From: Bacillota bacterium
Lineage (GTDB): Bacteria; Bacillota; Clostridia; Acetivibrionales; DSM-1351
Length of the DNA stretch: 6,272 nucleotides
Direction of reading: 5' to 3'
Assembly (NCBI GenBank): GCA_023395575.1
Contig: JAEWZA010000459.1
Coordinates: forward strand, 1 to 6,272
Shown: positions 1 to 5,631 of the stretch, one piece after another
Layout: each line of letters begins with the position of its first letter
How positions within the stretch are numbered: the first letter of the stretch is position 1
The notes under the pieces: model-generated
The model's input: only the letters and a program-made list of their open reading frames with translations
Databases searched by the model: none
Told to the model about the DNA's origin: nothing
Position numbers and translations under genes: made by a program

Positions 1-1
1 T

Positions 2-730
2 GCTTTTTCCTTTGACGGATGGATTGTTTCAACTTCTATCTGTAACGAAATTAAGAACAGTAAACGAAATCTGCCATTTGCACTTACCATATCTCCTTTG
101 GTTATCCTAATTGCCTATGTGATGTACTTTGTAGGACTTACAGCATTACTTGGTCCTGATAAAATTCTGGAACAGGGAGATAGCTCAGTCTTTACAGCTG
201 CAACTATGCTGTTTGGTAATATCGGAGCAAAATTCATACTCATCTTTGTGGTTATCTCAGTTCTTGGTACAGTGAATGGAATCGTACTTGGCTTTATCCG
301 TATGCCGTATTCTTTGGCGCTACGTAATATGATACCGGGGAGTGAAGTGCTTAAAAAAGAGAATGCAAAGCTTGCTGGTATGCCCTTTAATTCTGCGATA
401 TTTGTATATCTACTTTCTTTAATATGGTTAGCGATCCACTATATTACCCAGAAAAACGGTATGCAGGGAGATGTATCTGAGATTGCAATTGGCGTAAGTT
501 ATTTAAATTACATCGTACTCTATTTTGCAGTTATGAAGCTTTCAAAGCAGGGACAGATAAAAAGCAAAATAAAGGGTTTCCTTATTCCAATTTTGGCTTG
601 CATTGGCTCGTTGGTAATCATATCAGGAAGTATAACGCATCCTCTATTCCTGTATTATTTTCTAGTTTGCTTCCTCATTATGCTTGCAGGACTTCTATAT
701 TATAGGAAGAATAAATCGAGAATATTATAG
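2..730 (+). CDS. APC-family amino acid permease, C-terminal part (5'-truncated by window edge)
   Basis: The reading frame is open from base 2 to a TAG at 728-730, giving about 242 residues; the start lies upstream of the window. It begins with FSFDGWIVSTSI followed by NEIKNSKRNLP, the motif of APC-superfamily amino acid transporters (SteT/YfnA/LAT-like group) around TM6 and the following loop. About six more hydrophobic segments follow, including VILIAYVMYFVGL, ILIFVVISVLGTVNGIVLGF, IFVYLLSLIWLAI and LFLYYFLVCFLIMLAGLLYY. A basic tail (YYRKNKSRIL) ends the protein, as expected for a cytoplasmic C-terminus. Family members are roughly 430-480 residues with 12 helices, so about half is present. 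The role would be amino acid uptake or exchange at the cell membrane; the substrate cannot be read. The TTG at 98 is inside the conserved region and is not a start. The gene converges on the araC-type gene and has no evident tie to the cellulase cluster. Confidence 0.9.
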   Translation, partial: AFSFDGWIVSTSICNEIKNSKRNLPFALTISPLVILIAYVMYFVGLTALLGPDKILEQGDSSVFTAATMLFGNIGAKFILIFVVISVLGTVNGIVLGFIRMPYSLALRNMIPGSEVLKKENAKLAGMPFNSAIFVYLLSLIWLAIHYITQKNGMQGDVSEIAIGVSYLNYIVLYFAVMKLSKQGQIKSKIKGFLIPILACIGSLVIISGSITHPLFLYYFLVCFLIMLAGLLYYRKNKSRIL

Positions 731-736
731 AAAGTT

Positions 737-759
737 ATTTAATTTATGAATAATTAAAT
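737..759. terminator. AT-only hairpin between convergent genes (weak terminator candidate)
   Basis: The arms ATTTAATT (737-744) and AATTAAAT (752-759) form an 8-bp stem with a 7-nt loop, just after the permease stop and between two converging genes. The stem has no G-C pair and no clear T run follows, so it would be a poor intrinsic terminator. Position is the main argument. Confidence 0.25.
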
Positions 760-815
760 TATGGTTGCCTTACAGTTCACTTCAAGTAAATATTATTATA
801 CTCCAAAAAATAAAA

Positions 816-1718
816 TTATAATTTGTATTTTGCTTTTGTGAAACTGAATCTTTCACGAAAATTTGCAGGAGTCATATTAACATGTTTTTTAAAGAGCTTA
901 TGGAAGTAGGTTATGTTGTTTATTCCACATATGATACTTATATCAGATATTTTCATATTTGTTGTAGTCAATAATCTTTTTGCGGTATTCATCCGGCTTT
1001 GAATAATATAATCAAATGGTGATAGTCCGATTATACTCTTGAATATCTTGCAATAGAAATTTCTACTAACTCCACACCTTTCAGCAAGGTCAAGCAATGT
1101 AAAATCTTTATGCAGGTTGTTATCTATGTACTTTTGAGAAGCTTTTATTATTCCATAATTATTTTCAAAAGACCGTCTATTGATTCTTTTTATGGCGTTT
1201 TCGGGGGATACAAGTAAGAGATTTAATAAGTTCATAAGGTGCGCTTTCAAAGTCAATTGGCAATTTTGCTGATTTTTGATAAACTCATTAAATACCGATT
1301 GGAATAAGTACTCAATCTCATAATTAGAAGTTGTAAGTTTATAAGGCACTTCGTTGAAAAATTCAACATTGCAGAGCATTTCTTTTTCATCTGTAATCCA
1401 ATAAGGAGAAGAGCTTGCGTAAAGGCCTTTATTAGAAATATCATAAAATGCGTCAAAAACGATGACAATAAAATAATAGCCGGAATATCCTTCAACTAAT
1501 GTGCCGGGCTCTCTTAAAAACACATCACCTTTTGAGGCTTTAGCAGTTTCACCGTTGGTAATAATAGTTCCAGTTCCTCCTGTAATTAGTTCAAGCTCAT
1601 AGAACCTGACAACCCTTTCTTCAAAATGGGTTCCTACAGGATAGGGGACATTTTTTTCATTTATGCAAAAAACCTCAATAATATAGGGATTAAACATTGA
1701 TTGCTTTTCATTAATCAT
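816..1718 (-). CDS. AraC-family transcriptional regulator
   Basis: This 300-residue protein has a usual AraC/XylS-type layout. Residues about 20-100 resemble the N-terminal cupin-like sensor domain (ELELITGGTGTIITNGE, then KGDVFLREPGT). Residues about 190-292 form the two-helix-turn-helix DNA-binding domain: the first HTH lies around LLDLAERCGVSRNFYCKIFK (208-227), the second around ISDISIICGINNITYFHKLF (257-276), followed by the typical end MTPANFRERF. It probably binds a small molecule, perhaps a sugar, and activates or represses nearby promoters; the ligand cannot be inferred. The ATG at 1718 has an AAGGAAG Shine-Dalgarno-like sequence (positions 1731-1737 read on the minus strand) 12 nt upstream, which is rather far. 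An in-frame ATG seven codons later is an alternative with a weaker site. It is transcribed away from the cellulase gene across a shared 440-bp region, a common arrangement for a local regulator. Regulation of the cellulase is inference only. Confidence 0.93.
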   Translation of the reverse strand: MINEKQSMFNPYIIEVFCINEKNVPYPVGTHFEERVVRFYELELITGGTGTIITNGETAKASKGDVFLREPGTLVEGYSGYYFIVIVFDAFYDISNKGLYASSSPYWITDEKEMLCNVEFFNEVPYKLTTSNYEIEYLFQSVFNEFIKNQQNCQLTLKAHLMNLLNLLLVSPENAIKRINRRSFENNYGIIKASQKYIDNNLHKDFTLLDLAERCGVSRNFYCKIFKSIIGLSPFDYIIQSRMNTAKRLLTTTNMKISDISIICGINNITYFHKLFKKHVNMTPANFRERFSFTKAKYKL

Positions 1719-1811
1719 ATTACACCAAATCTTCCTTACTAGTGCCTTTTAACATTATTTTTTTTATTTGTTGATGTTAAAAATCACTTCCATGTTATAT
1801 TCCTCGAATGC

Positions 1812-1840
1812 TTCATATAATATAATCAGTTGTGAGACAA
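1812..1840 (-). promoter_or_regulatory. candidate promoter of the araC-type gene
   Basis: Read on the minus strand, TTGTCT (1840-1835) and TATGAA (1817-1812) are 17 nt apart, each matching 4 of 6 bases of the sigma-A consensus. The start would fall near 1805, leaving a leader of about 85 nt before the ATG at 1718. In AT-rich DNA such matches arise easily. Its -35 lies inside the palindrome at 1827-1843. Confidence 0.3.
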
Positions 1841-1843
1841 CTG
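1827..1843. promoter_or_regulatory. perfect palindrome, candidate operator between divergent promoters
   Basis: CAGTTGT (1827-1833), GAG, ACAACTG (1837-1843) is a perfect 7+7 inverted repeat with a 3-nt spacer. It overlaps the candidate -35 boxes of both the minus-strand araC promoter and the plus-strand promoter at 1830-1859. A dimeric regulator bound here could control both directions. AraC-family proteins usually bind direct repeats, so the binder may be another protein. Confidence 0.4.
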
Positions 1844-1859
1844 CTAGTATTAATATAAT
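1830..1859 (+). promoter_or_regulatory. candidate promoter reading into the structured element
   Basis: TTGTGA (1830-1835) and a perfect TATAAT (1854-1859) are separated by 18 nt. Transcription would begin around 1866, at the left edge of the foldable region at 1866-1990. A second perfect TATAAT at 1886-1891 preceded by TGG forms an extended -10 (TGnTATAAT) without a good -35. Confidence 0.4.
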
Positions 1860-1865
1860 GATAAC

Positions 1866-1990
1866 ACATAGAGGTGCTTCTGTGGTATAATGAGGCAAAA
1901 AATCAACCACTTCTATAAGCTGCGGTTACCACTGTGGGTTTCGGGCTGTGAGAATATCTCCCGATTAACTTACTCGTCGCTGAAGTAATG
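1866..1990 (+). ncRNA. structured RNA-like element, possibly a tnpB 3'-end / omega RNA relic
   Basis: This part of the gene-free region is less AT-rich than its flanks and can fold. ATAGAGGTG (1868-1876) pairs with CACTTCTAT (1908-1916) in 9 bp including one G-U. GGTTA (1924-1928) pairs with TAACT (1966-1970). Inside that, TCGG (1941-1944) pairs with CCGA (1961-1964) and GAGA (1950-1953) with TCTC (1957-1960). TTACT (1970-1974) can instead pair with AGTAA (1984-1988). Runs such as GGGTTTCGGGCTGTGAG and CTCGTCGCTGAAGTAATGAA resemble, from memory, the right-end omega RNA region of clostridial IS200/IS605 tnpB elements. No tnpB gene is present, and the terminal hairpin expected after AATGAA is absent, so this would be a decayed or solo end. 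The strand is assigned from that resemblance. The folding is seen in the sequence; the family assignment is tentative. Confidence 0.35.
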
Positions 1991-2058
1991 AAATTTTCTA
2001 TAATCAATAACCTCCATTTTGAAGCTAAGTACAATTAGAATTTTTGTCTATTGAGTAA

Positions 2059-2080
2059 TATAGTACAATTGAGTGCTATA
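2059..2080. promoter_or_regulatory. dyad just upstream of the cellulase promoter (activator or operator site candidate)
   Basis: TATAGTAC (2059-2066) and GTGCTATA (2073-2080) are an 8-bp inverted repeat with one G-T mismatch and the 6-nt centre AATTGA. It ends 6 bp before the candidate -35 at 2087, covering roughly -42 to -63 relative to the predicted start. That is the usual place for an activator. The binding protein is unknown; the neighbouring AraC regulator is a candidate. Confidence 0.35.
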
Positions 2081-2086
2081 TGATAA

Positions 2087-2115
2087 TTGCATAAAAAGAT
2101 GTAGGTTTATATAAT
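2087..2115 (+). promoter_or_regulatory. candidate sigma-A promoter of the cellulase gene
   Basis: A perfect TATAAT (2110-2115) lies 17 nt after TTGCAT (2087-2092), whose TTG matches the -35 consensus but whose second half does not. Transcription would start near 2122, giving a leader of about 37 nt. The weak -35 suits a promoter that needs an activator, in keeping with the upstream dyad. Confidence 0.45.
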
Positions 2116-2145
2116 TAAATTAGATATTATGTAAAATTTACACAT

Positions 2146-2151
2146 GGGGGG
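2146..2151 (+). promoter_or_regulatory. G6 ribosome binding site that decides the cellulase start
   Basis: Six consecutive G lie 7 nt upstream of the ATG at 2159. An earlier in-frame ATG at 2144 overlaps this run and has no ribosome site of its own, so 2159 is the preferred start. That start also gives a standard signal peptide beginning MKKFLAL. The same G-run and 7-nt spacing recur before the next secreted gene. Confidence 0.75.
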
Positions 2152-2158
2152 AAAATTA

Positions 2159-3913
2159 ATGAAAAAGTTTTTAGCACTGATTTTATCATTCAGCATTATT
2201 ATGAGCTTATTGCCAATAACTACCTATGCTGCTACCAGTCCTCAGGATATGGTAAAAAAGATGGGAATAGGTATGAACCTTGGGAATACGTTTGATGCGC
2301 CAACGGAGGGTTCTTGGTCAAAGGCAGCTCAGGAGTACTATTTTGATGATTATAAGCAGGCTGGTTTCAAGCATATTAGAATTCCAATTCGTTGGGATCA
2401 GCATACACTTGCAAACAGTCCTTATACTGTTGACAAAAGCTTCTTAGACAGAATTGAAACTGTAGTAGATTGGTCACTTTCTCGTGGATTTGTTACAGTA
2501 ATTAATTCACACCATGATACTTGGCTTATGGATAACTATAGTCAGAATATAGCAAGATTTGAAAAAATATGGGAACAAATTGCAGAACGCTTTAAAGGCA
2601 AGTCGGAAAATCTGGTTTTTGAGATATTAAATGAGCCACATGGTTATATAACAGATAGCCAGATAAACGATATGAACAGAAGGGTTTTAAGTATAATAAG
2701 AAAGACTAATCCTACTAGAAATGTAATTCTTGGATCAGGTTTCTGGAATAGCTATAATACATTAAGCTTGTTGGAAATTCCAAACGACCCAAATCTTATT
2801 GCAACTTTTCACTACTATGATCCATACAATTTCACTCACCAGTGGCAGGGTACCTGGGGAACTAAAAATGATATGGACGCCGTAAATATGGTTTTTAAGC
2901 AGGTTAAAAAATGGTCAGACAAAAATAACATACCTGTGTATCTTGGAGAATATGGTGTAATGGGACATTCCGATAGAAATTCTGCTATAAAATGGTGGGA
3001 TTTTGTAAGTGATCAGGCTACATCCTATGGATTTGCTTCTGGTGCTTGGGATAATGGAGTGTTTGGTTCTGTTGACAATGACATGGCGTTTTATAACAGA
3101 GATACCAGAAAGTTTGACCAGCCAATCTTAAATGCAATATTAACTACTGGGACAACCTATGAATGGACTCCTCCAGTTGAAGCAGAGCCAGATCCTCCTC
3201 ATGAACCTGCGACACCAGCTTACGGAGAAGAGCTTATTGAAGATTTCGAAGGTACTTTGGAGTGGTCAGCATATTCAGGTGTTAATGCTACTGCAGACTG
3301 CAAGATTTCTAGTGGAAAAACCAATAAAGGCTTGGAAATAACATATGCAGGTTCATCAAATGGATATTGGGGTGTTGTAGACAACAAACATAGAAATCAA
3401 GATTGGGAGAAATGGCAAAAAATATCCTTTGATATAAAAGCTTCAAACACAAATGAAGTTAGACTACTTATAGCTGAAAAAAGTAAGATTGAAGGAGAAG
3501 ACGGAGAACACTGGGTTTATGTTATAAAACCTAGTACCTCTTGGACTACAGTTGAAATTCCTTTTTCAGCATTTACAAGAAGAATGGATTATCAGCCACC
3601 TGCGCAGGATAGCAGTGAAACTTTTGACGTGTACAAAGTAGGCTCTTTACATTTTATGTATGGTAATAGTAATTCTGGAACTTTAAATATTGATAATATT
3701 AAGTTGGTTGGCTTACCTGAAGGCTCACAAGAAGGAAAAATTGGAGATGTTAATAGCGATGGCAATGTTGATGCATTGGATTTCGCATTGCTAAAAAAAT
3801 ACTTGCTAGATTCATCTAATAGCATAAATAAAGAGAATGCAGATCTTAATTCGGATGGCGATATTAATGCTATTGACTTTGCAAAGTTGAAAATGATTTT
3901 ACTTGGAAGCTAA
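2159..3913 (+). CDS. cellulosomal GH5 endoglucanase-type enzyme: signal peptide-GH5-CBM11-dockerin I
   Basis: The 584-residue secreted enzyme probably cleaves internal beta-1,4 (possibly mixed beta-1,3/1,4) glucan links as part of a cellulosome. A signal peptide covers residues 1-24 (cleavage likely after TTYA). The GH5 catalytic domain spans about 27-330. It contains GMNLGNTFDAP, IRIPIRW, HH (118-119), FEILNEPHG with acid/base Glu159, FHYYDP (His218), YLGEYG with nucleophile Glu264, and Trp297. Its sequence resembles Thermotoga Cel5A, suggesting subfamily GH5_25. A Pro/Glu-rich linker (334-355) leads to a CBM11 domain (356-519) with EDFEG, NGYWG, KISFDIKA, GEHWVY, MDYQPP and NIDNIKL. It closely recalls the CBM11 of C. 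thermocellum Lic26A-Cel5E. The dockerin (528-584) has loops DVNSDGNVDALD (530-541) and DLNSDGDINAID (562-573). The AL/AI pairs indicate mesophilic clostridial cohesin specificity. Activity on xylan, xyloglucan or mannan cannot be excluded. The gene appears to have its own promoter and terminator. Confidence 0.95.
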   Translation: MKKFLALILSFSIIMSLLPITTYAATSPQDMVKKMGIGMNLGNTFDAPTEGSWSKAAQEYYFDDYKQAGFKHIRIPIRWDQHTLANSPYTVDKSFLDRIETVVDWSLSRGFVTVINSHHDTWLMDNYSQNIARFEKIWEQIAERFKGKSENLVFEILNEPHGYITDSQINDMNRRVLSIIRKTNPTRNVILGSGFWNSYNTLSLLEIPNDPNLIATFHYYDPYNFTHQWQGTWGTKNDMDAVNMVFKQVKKWSDKNNIPVYLGEYGVMGHSDRNSAIKWWDFVSDQATSYGFASGAWDNGVFGSVDNDMAFYNRDTRKFDQPILNAILTTGTTYEWTPPVEAEPDPPHEPATPAYGEELIEDFEGTLEWSAYSGVNATADCKISSGKTNKGLEITYAGSSNGYWGVVDNKHRNQDWEKWQKISFDIKASNTNEVRLLIAEKSKIEGEDGEHWVYVIKPSTSWTTVEIPFSAFTRRMDYQPPAQDSSETFDVYKVGSLHFMYGNSNSGTLNIDNIKLVGLPEGSQEGKIGDVNSDGNVDALDFALLKKYLLDSSNSINKENADLNSDGDINAIDFAKLKMILLGS

Positions 3914-3980
3914 TTTTACAAGCATATATTAGAAGTTCAATTAGCGTTAAATTAATCAAAATTAGAGTTGTTAGACAAAT

Positions 3981-4020
3981 AAGAACCAATACTGTAATAC
4001 AAAGTATTGGTTCTTTATTT
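3981..4020 (+). terminator. Rho-independent terminator after the cellulase gene
   Basis: AAGAACCAATACT (3981-3993) and AGTATTGGTTCTT (4003-4015) form a perfect 13-bp stem with a 9-nt loop, followed by a T-rich tail (TATTT). With one bulged T the stem can extend by AAAT/ATTT. It starts about 67 nt after the stop codon and argues that the cellulase and esterase genes are at least partly separate transcription units. Confidence 0.85.
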
Positions 4021-4236
4021 GTGCTCTGAAAATGTTAAAGTGCTTATTGTAAGAAGTTTATAGGATTCTTAATATTTTAGAACATCAATTATTGTTACAG
4101 AAATGAGAGTAAAATAAATTGATCCCACATACTCAAAAGCAGTTGCAAGGGCTCAAAAATACTTATTTACTATTAACGTAAGTAATGTAATAATTGAAAT
4201 GTATAACCGATTAATTACCAATGAATAATCATTATA

Positions 4237-4242
4237 GGGGGG
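4237..4242 (+). promoter_or_regulatory. G6 ribosome binding site for a TTG start
   Basis: Six G (4237-4242) are followed after 7 nt by TTG at 4250. No in-frame ATG occurs until codon 20, beyond the hydrophobic core of the signal peptide, so the TTG must be the start. Confidence 0.8.
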
Positions 4243-4249
4243 AATAATT

Positions 4250-5371
4250 TTGAAGAAAGTACTTTGTTCTGTATTAGCACTGGCAATAACAATAACATTA
4301 CCAGTGATGTTTGATTCTCCAAATATATATGCTGCAGGTGAGCGTCCAATTTCTTTTGGAACAACACTCAATGCAGAAAATGTAATTCTTTCGTCTCAGG
4401 CTCTTGCAAAGTCAATTGCCAATCCTAACTCCTCACAGTGGCAGGCAAAAGGTGATCAGAATAGGACTTACTATTTTCCGGAAGCTAATACTACCGAACG
4501 CTACAGACTCTGCGTTCCAACTAATTGGGATGGTAAATCAAAGTTGCCTTTGGTTATGTTTCTGCATGGAGCTGGAAATGATGAGAGTTCATATTTGGTT
4601 CAGAACAATAACCAAATGATTAATCTTGCTATGCAACACGGATACATATTGGTTTCACCTATTGGACATACCGGTGCATATGGAAACTTCCTAAGACTTT
4701 CTGCTCCTTTCGGCCAACCGGATGAAGCAGCAAAACTCATGTCTCAAGTTACAGTGGACAGTGAGCGCACAAATGAACTCAGCGAAAAAGACGTAATCAA
4801 TGTACTGGAAATAGTATTAAACGAATATCCAATTGATACAGGTGCGATATTTCTTACTGGACACTCTATGGGTAGCGGTGGTACATGGTACATTGGCGGT
4901 AAATATTCTAAATACTGGACTGCTCTAGCACCTATGTCGGGACCATTTGTACAGGAAACAGGGTATCCATGGAACAATGTAAGCAATACTCCAATTTTTA
5001 TAACTGAAGGAACTCAGGCACCATCATTAAGTGCAAGCAGGTTATTAAATTCATGGATGACCAATAAAGGCTACAAAAATGAGTATAAGGAAGTAAATGC
5101 AGACCATCCGGGAATGGTACCTTTGGTGCTTCCTGATGTCTTTGATTTTTTTGACCGTTGCAGAACAACTTCACCAGCCATCCTTGAAGGTGATGTTAAT
5201 GGAGACGGAGCTTTTAATGCACTTGATTTTGCAACATTGAAAATGATTTTGTTAGGTATGGACGTGGAAAGGTATGAATTCTGGGACAAGGCTGCAGATT
5301 TGAATGGTGATGGAGCTCAAGACGCCATAGATTTTGCATTGATGAAAAAGAAGCTTCTAGAAGAAAAATAA
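4250..5371 (+). CDS. cellulosomal alpha/beta-hydrolase (esterase-like) with C-terminal dockerin I
   Basis: The 373-residue secreted protein starts at TTG. A signal peptide covers residues 1-28 (cleavage near IYA|AG). The hydrolase domain (about 70-305) has the alpha/beta fold marks of the CE1 / polyhydroxybutyrate-depolymerase-like / LpqC esterases. These are PLVMFLHGAG for the oxyanion region (100-109), the nucleophile elbow GHSMG with Ser206, and a likely catalytic His286 in NADHPGM. The usual acid in the HGTxD-type loop is not visible: the matching stretch reads ITEGTQAPSLSAS (251-263). Glu253 or another residue may serve, or activity may be altered. The dockerin (312-373) has loops DVNGDGAFNALD (315-326) and DLNGDGAQDAID (350-361), with the AL/AI pairs seen in the GH5 enzyme, so both should bind the same scaffoldin. 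A role as feruloyl, acetyl-xylan or related carbohydrate esterase is plausible from context but unproven. A peptidase of the S9-like fold is the main alternative. Confidence 0.9.
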   Translation: MKKVLCSVLALAITITLPVMFDSPNIYAAGERPISFGTTLNAENVILSSQALAKSIANPNSSQWQAKGDQNRTYYFPEANTTERYRLCVPTNWDGKSKLPLVMFLHGAGNDESSYLVQNNNQMINLAMQHGYILVSPIGHTGAYGNFLRLSAPFGQPDEAAKLMSQVTVDSERTNELSEKDVINVLEIVLNEYPIDTGAIFLTGHSMGSGGTWYIGGKYSKYWTALAPMSGPFVQETGYPWNNVSNTPIFITEGTQAPSLSASRLLNSWMTNKGYKNEYKEVNADHPGMVPLVLPDVFDFFDRCRTTSPAILEGDVNGDGAFNALDFATLKMILLGMDVERYEFWDKAADLNGDGAQDAIDFALMKKKLLEEK

Positions 5372-5426
5372 ACTATCCTCTATTTCATAAAAAAGCATTT
5401 GAATAATTAAATATAAAGAAAAATAG

Positions 5427-5475
5427 AAAACAGAAATTCTCGATTAGGTTCTTATTGTCAGGAATTTCTGTTTTT
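5427..5475 (+). terminator. Rho-independent terminator after the esterase-like gene
   Basis: AAAACAGAAATTC (5427-5439) and GAATTTCTGTTTT (5462-5474) make a perfect 13-bp stem ending in a T run (5471-5475). The loop is long (22 nt) and the stem AT-rich, so it may be weaker than the terminator at 3981. It begins 55 nt after the stop codon. Confidence 0.7.
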
Positions 5476-5574
5476 ACCTTGTCTAAGACGTTCGGTTTAA
5501 AGCCCTCACGATATATATTCAATAAATCTCAATTTGTTAAAACCAACCCTAAAGATATATATATTTCGCATTAC

Positions 5575-5580
5575 TATAAT
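5575..5580 (+). promoter_or_regulatory. candidate -10 box for the M6 protease gene
   Basis: A perfect TATAAT lies 51 nt before the TTG start. That would give a leader of about 45 nt, similar to the cellulase gene. No reasonable -35 is found 16-18 nt upstream; TTGTTA at 5534-5539 is too far away. AT-rich context makes chance occurrence likely. Confidence 0.25.
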
Positions 5581-5620
5581 ATGGATTAATTATTATTTAT
5601 ATGGAAAGTGCATATCTAAG

Positions 5621-5626
5621 GGGGGG
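5621..5626 (+). promoter_or_regulatory. G-run ribosome binding site for the protease TTG start
   Basis: The G run extends from 5620 to 5626 (seven G) and is followed after 5 nt by TTG at 5632. No in-frame ATG occurs before codon 35, past the signal peptide, so the TTG is required as the start. It parallels the two upstream secreted genes. Confidence 0.75.
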
Positions 5627-5631
5627 TTATT

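Larger units (their letters stand above)
1719..2158. other. gene-free control region between araC and the cellulase gene
   Basis: No convincing protein-coding frame occurs in this stretch. In order it contains the araC leader and ribosome site, the 1827-1843 palindrome with candidate divergent promoters, the structured element at about 1866-1990, the dyad at 2059-2080, and the candidate cellulase promoter ending at 2115. A short repeated word AGTACAATT occurs at 2028-2036 and 2062-2070. The segment at about 1991-2050 shows nothing else I can name. Confidence 0.7.
3914..4249. other. intergenic region between cellulase and esterase-like genes
   Basis: This 336-bp AT-rich gap holds the strong terminator at 3981-4020 and the G6 ribosome site at 4237-4242. 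Promoter signals are poor. TATAAC (4202-4207) is a possible -10 without a matching -35; TTGTAA (4047-4052) and TAATAT (4070-4075) are 17 nt apart but weak. A small hairpin AATGA/TCATT (4220-4233) lies directly before the ribosome site. I see no gene or RNA family in it. Confidence 0.6.
5372..5631. other. intergenic region between esterase-like and protease genes
   Basis: This 260-bp AT-rich gap contains the terminator at 5427-5475, an alternating AT tract (5555-5564), the lone TATAAT at 5575-5580 and the G-run ribosome site. No further gene or RNA is seen. Confidence 0.6.

Noticed and set aside
98..730. Permease starting at TTG 98
   Set aside because: The frame continues upstream with conserved transporter sequence (FSFDGW and NEIKN), so this is an internal codon of a truncated gene.
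1253..1495. 80-codon minus-strand frame within the araC gene
   Set aside because: It overlaps the AraC sensor domain in another frame, has no family resemblance and no ribosome site.
1921..1970. Possible cobalamin or c-di-GMP riboswitch, suggested by GCGGTTACCACTGTGGG
   Set aside because: The core of the cobalamin class (the GAAGCCAGGAGACC-like part) and the GEMM tetraloop-receptor pattern are missing, and the element is about 170 bp from the cellulase start with no terminator switch.
1890..1988. Short open frame of 32 codons (MRQKINHFYK...) inside the structured element
   Set aside because: It has no ribosome site, an in-frame stop lies just upstream, and the same bases are better explained by RNA pairing. 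It may at most echo a lost tnpB end.
2028..2070. Direct repeat AGTACAATT (2028-2036 and 2062-2070)
   Set aside because: Only nine AT-rich bases, and the second copy is part of the 2059-2080 dyad; chance is a sufficient explanation.
2144..2158. ATG at 2144 as the cellulase start
   Set aside because: It overlaps the G6 ribosome site and would add MGGKL before an otherwise normal signal peptide; 2159 has the right spacing.
4744..4986. Minus-strand frame antisense to the esterase-like gene (and similar ones at 3592-3825, 5071-5289, 5698-5883 and 5910-6107)
   Set aside because: All lie opposite well-supported coding regions and have no recognisable domains; they are shadow frames.
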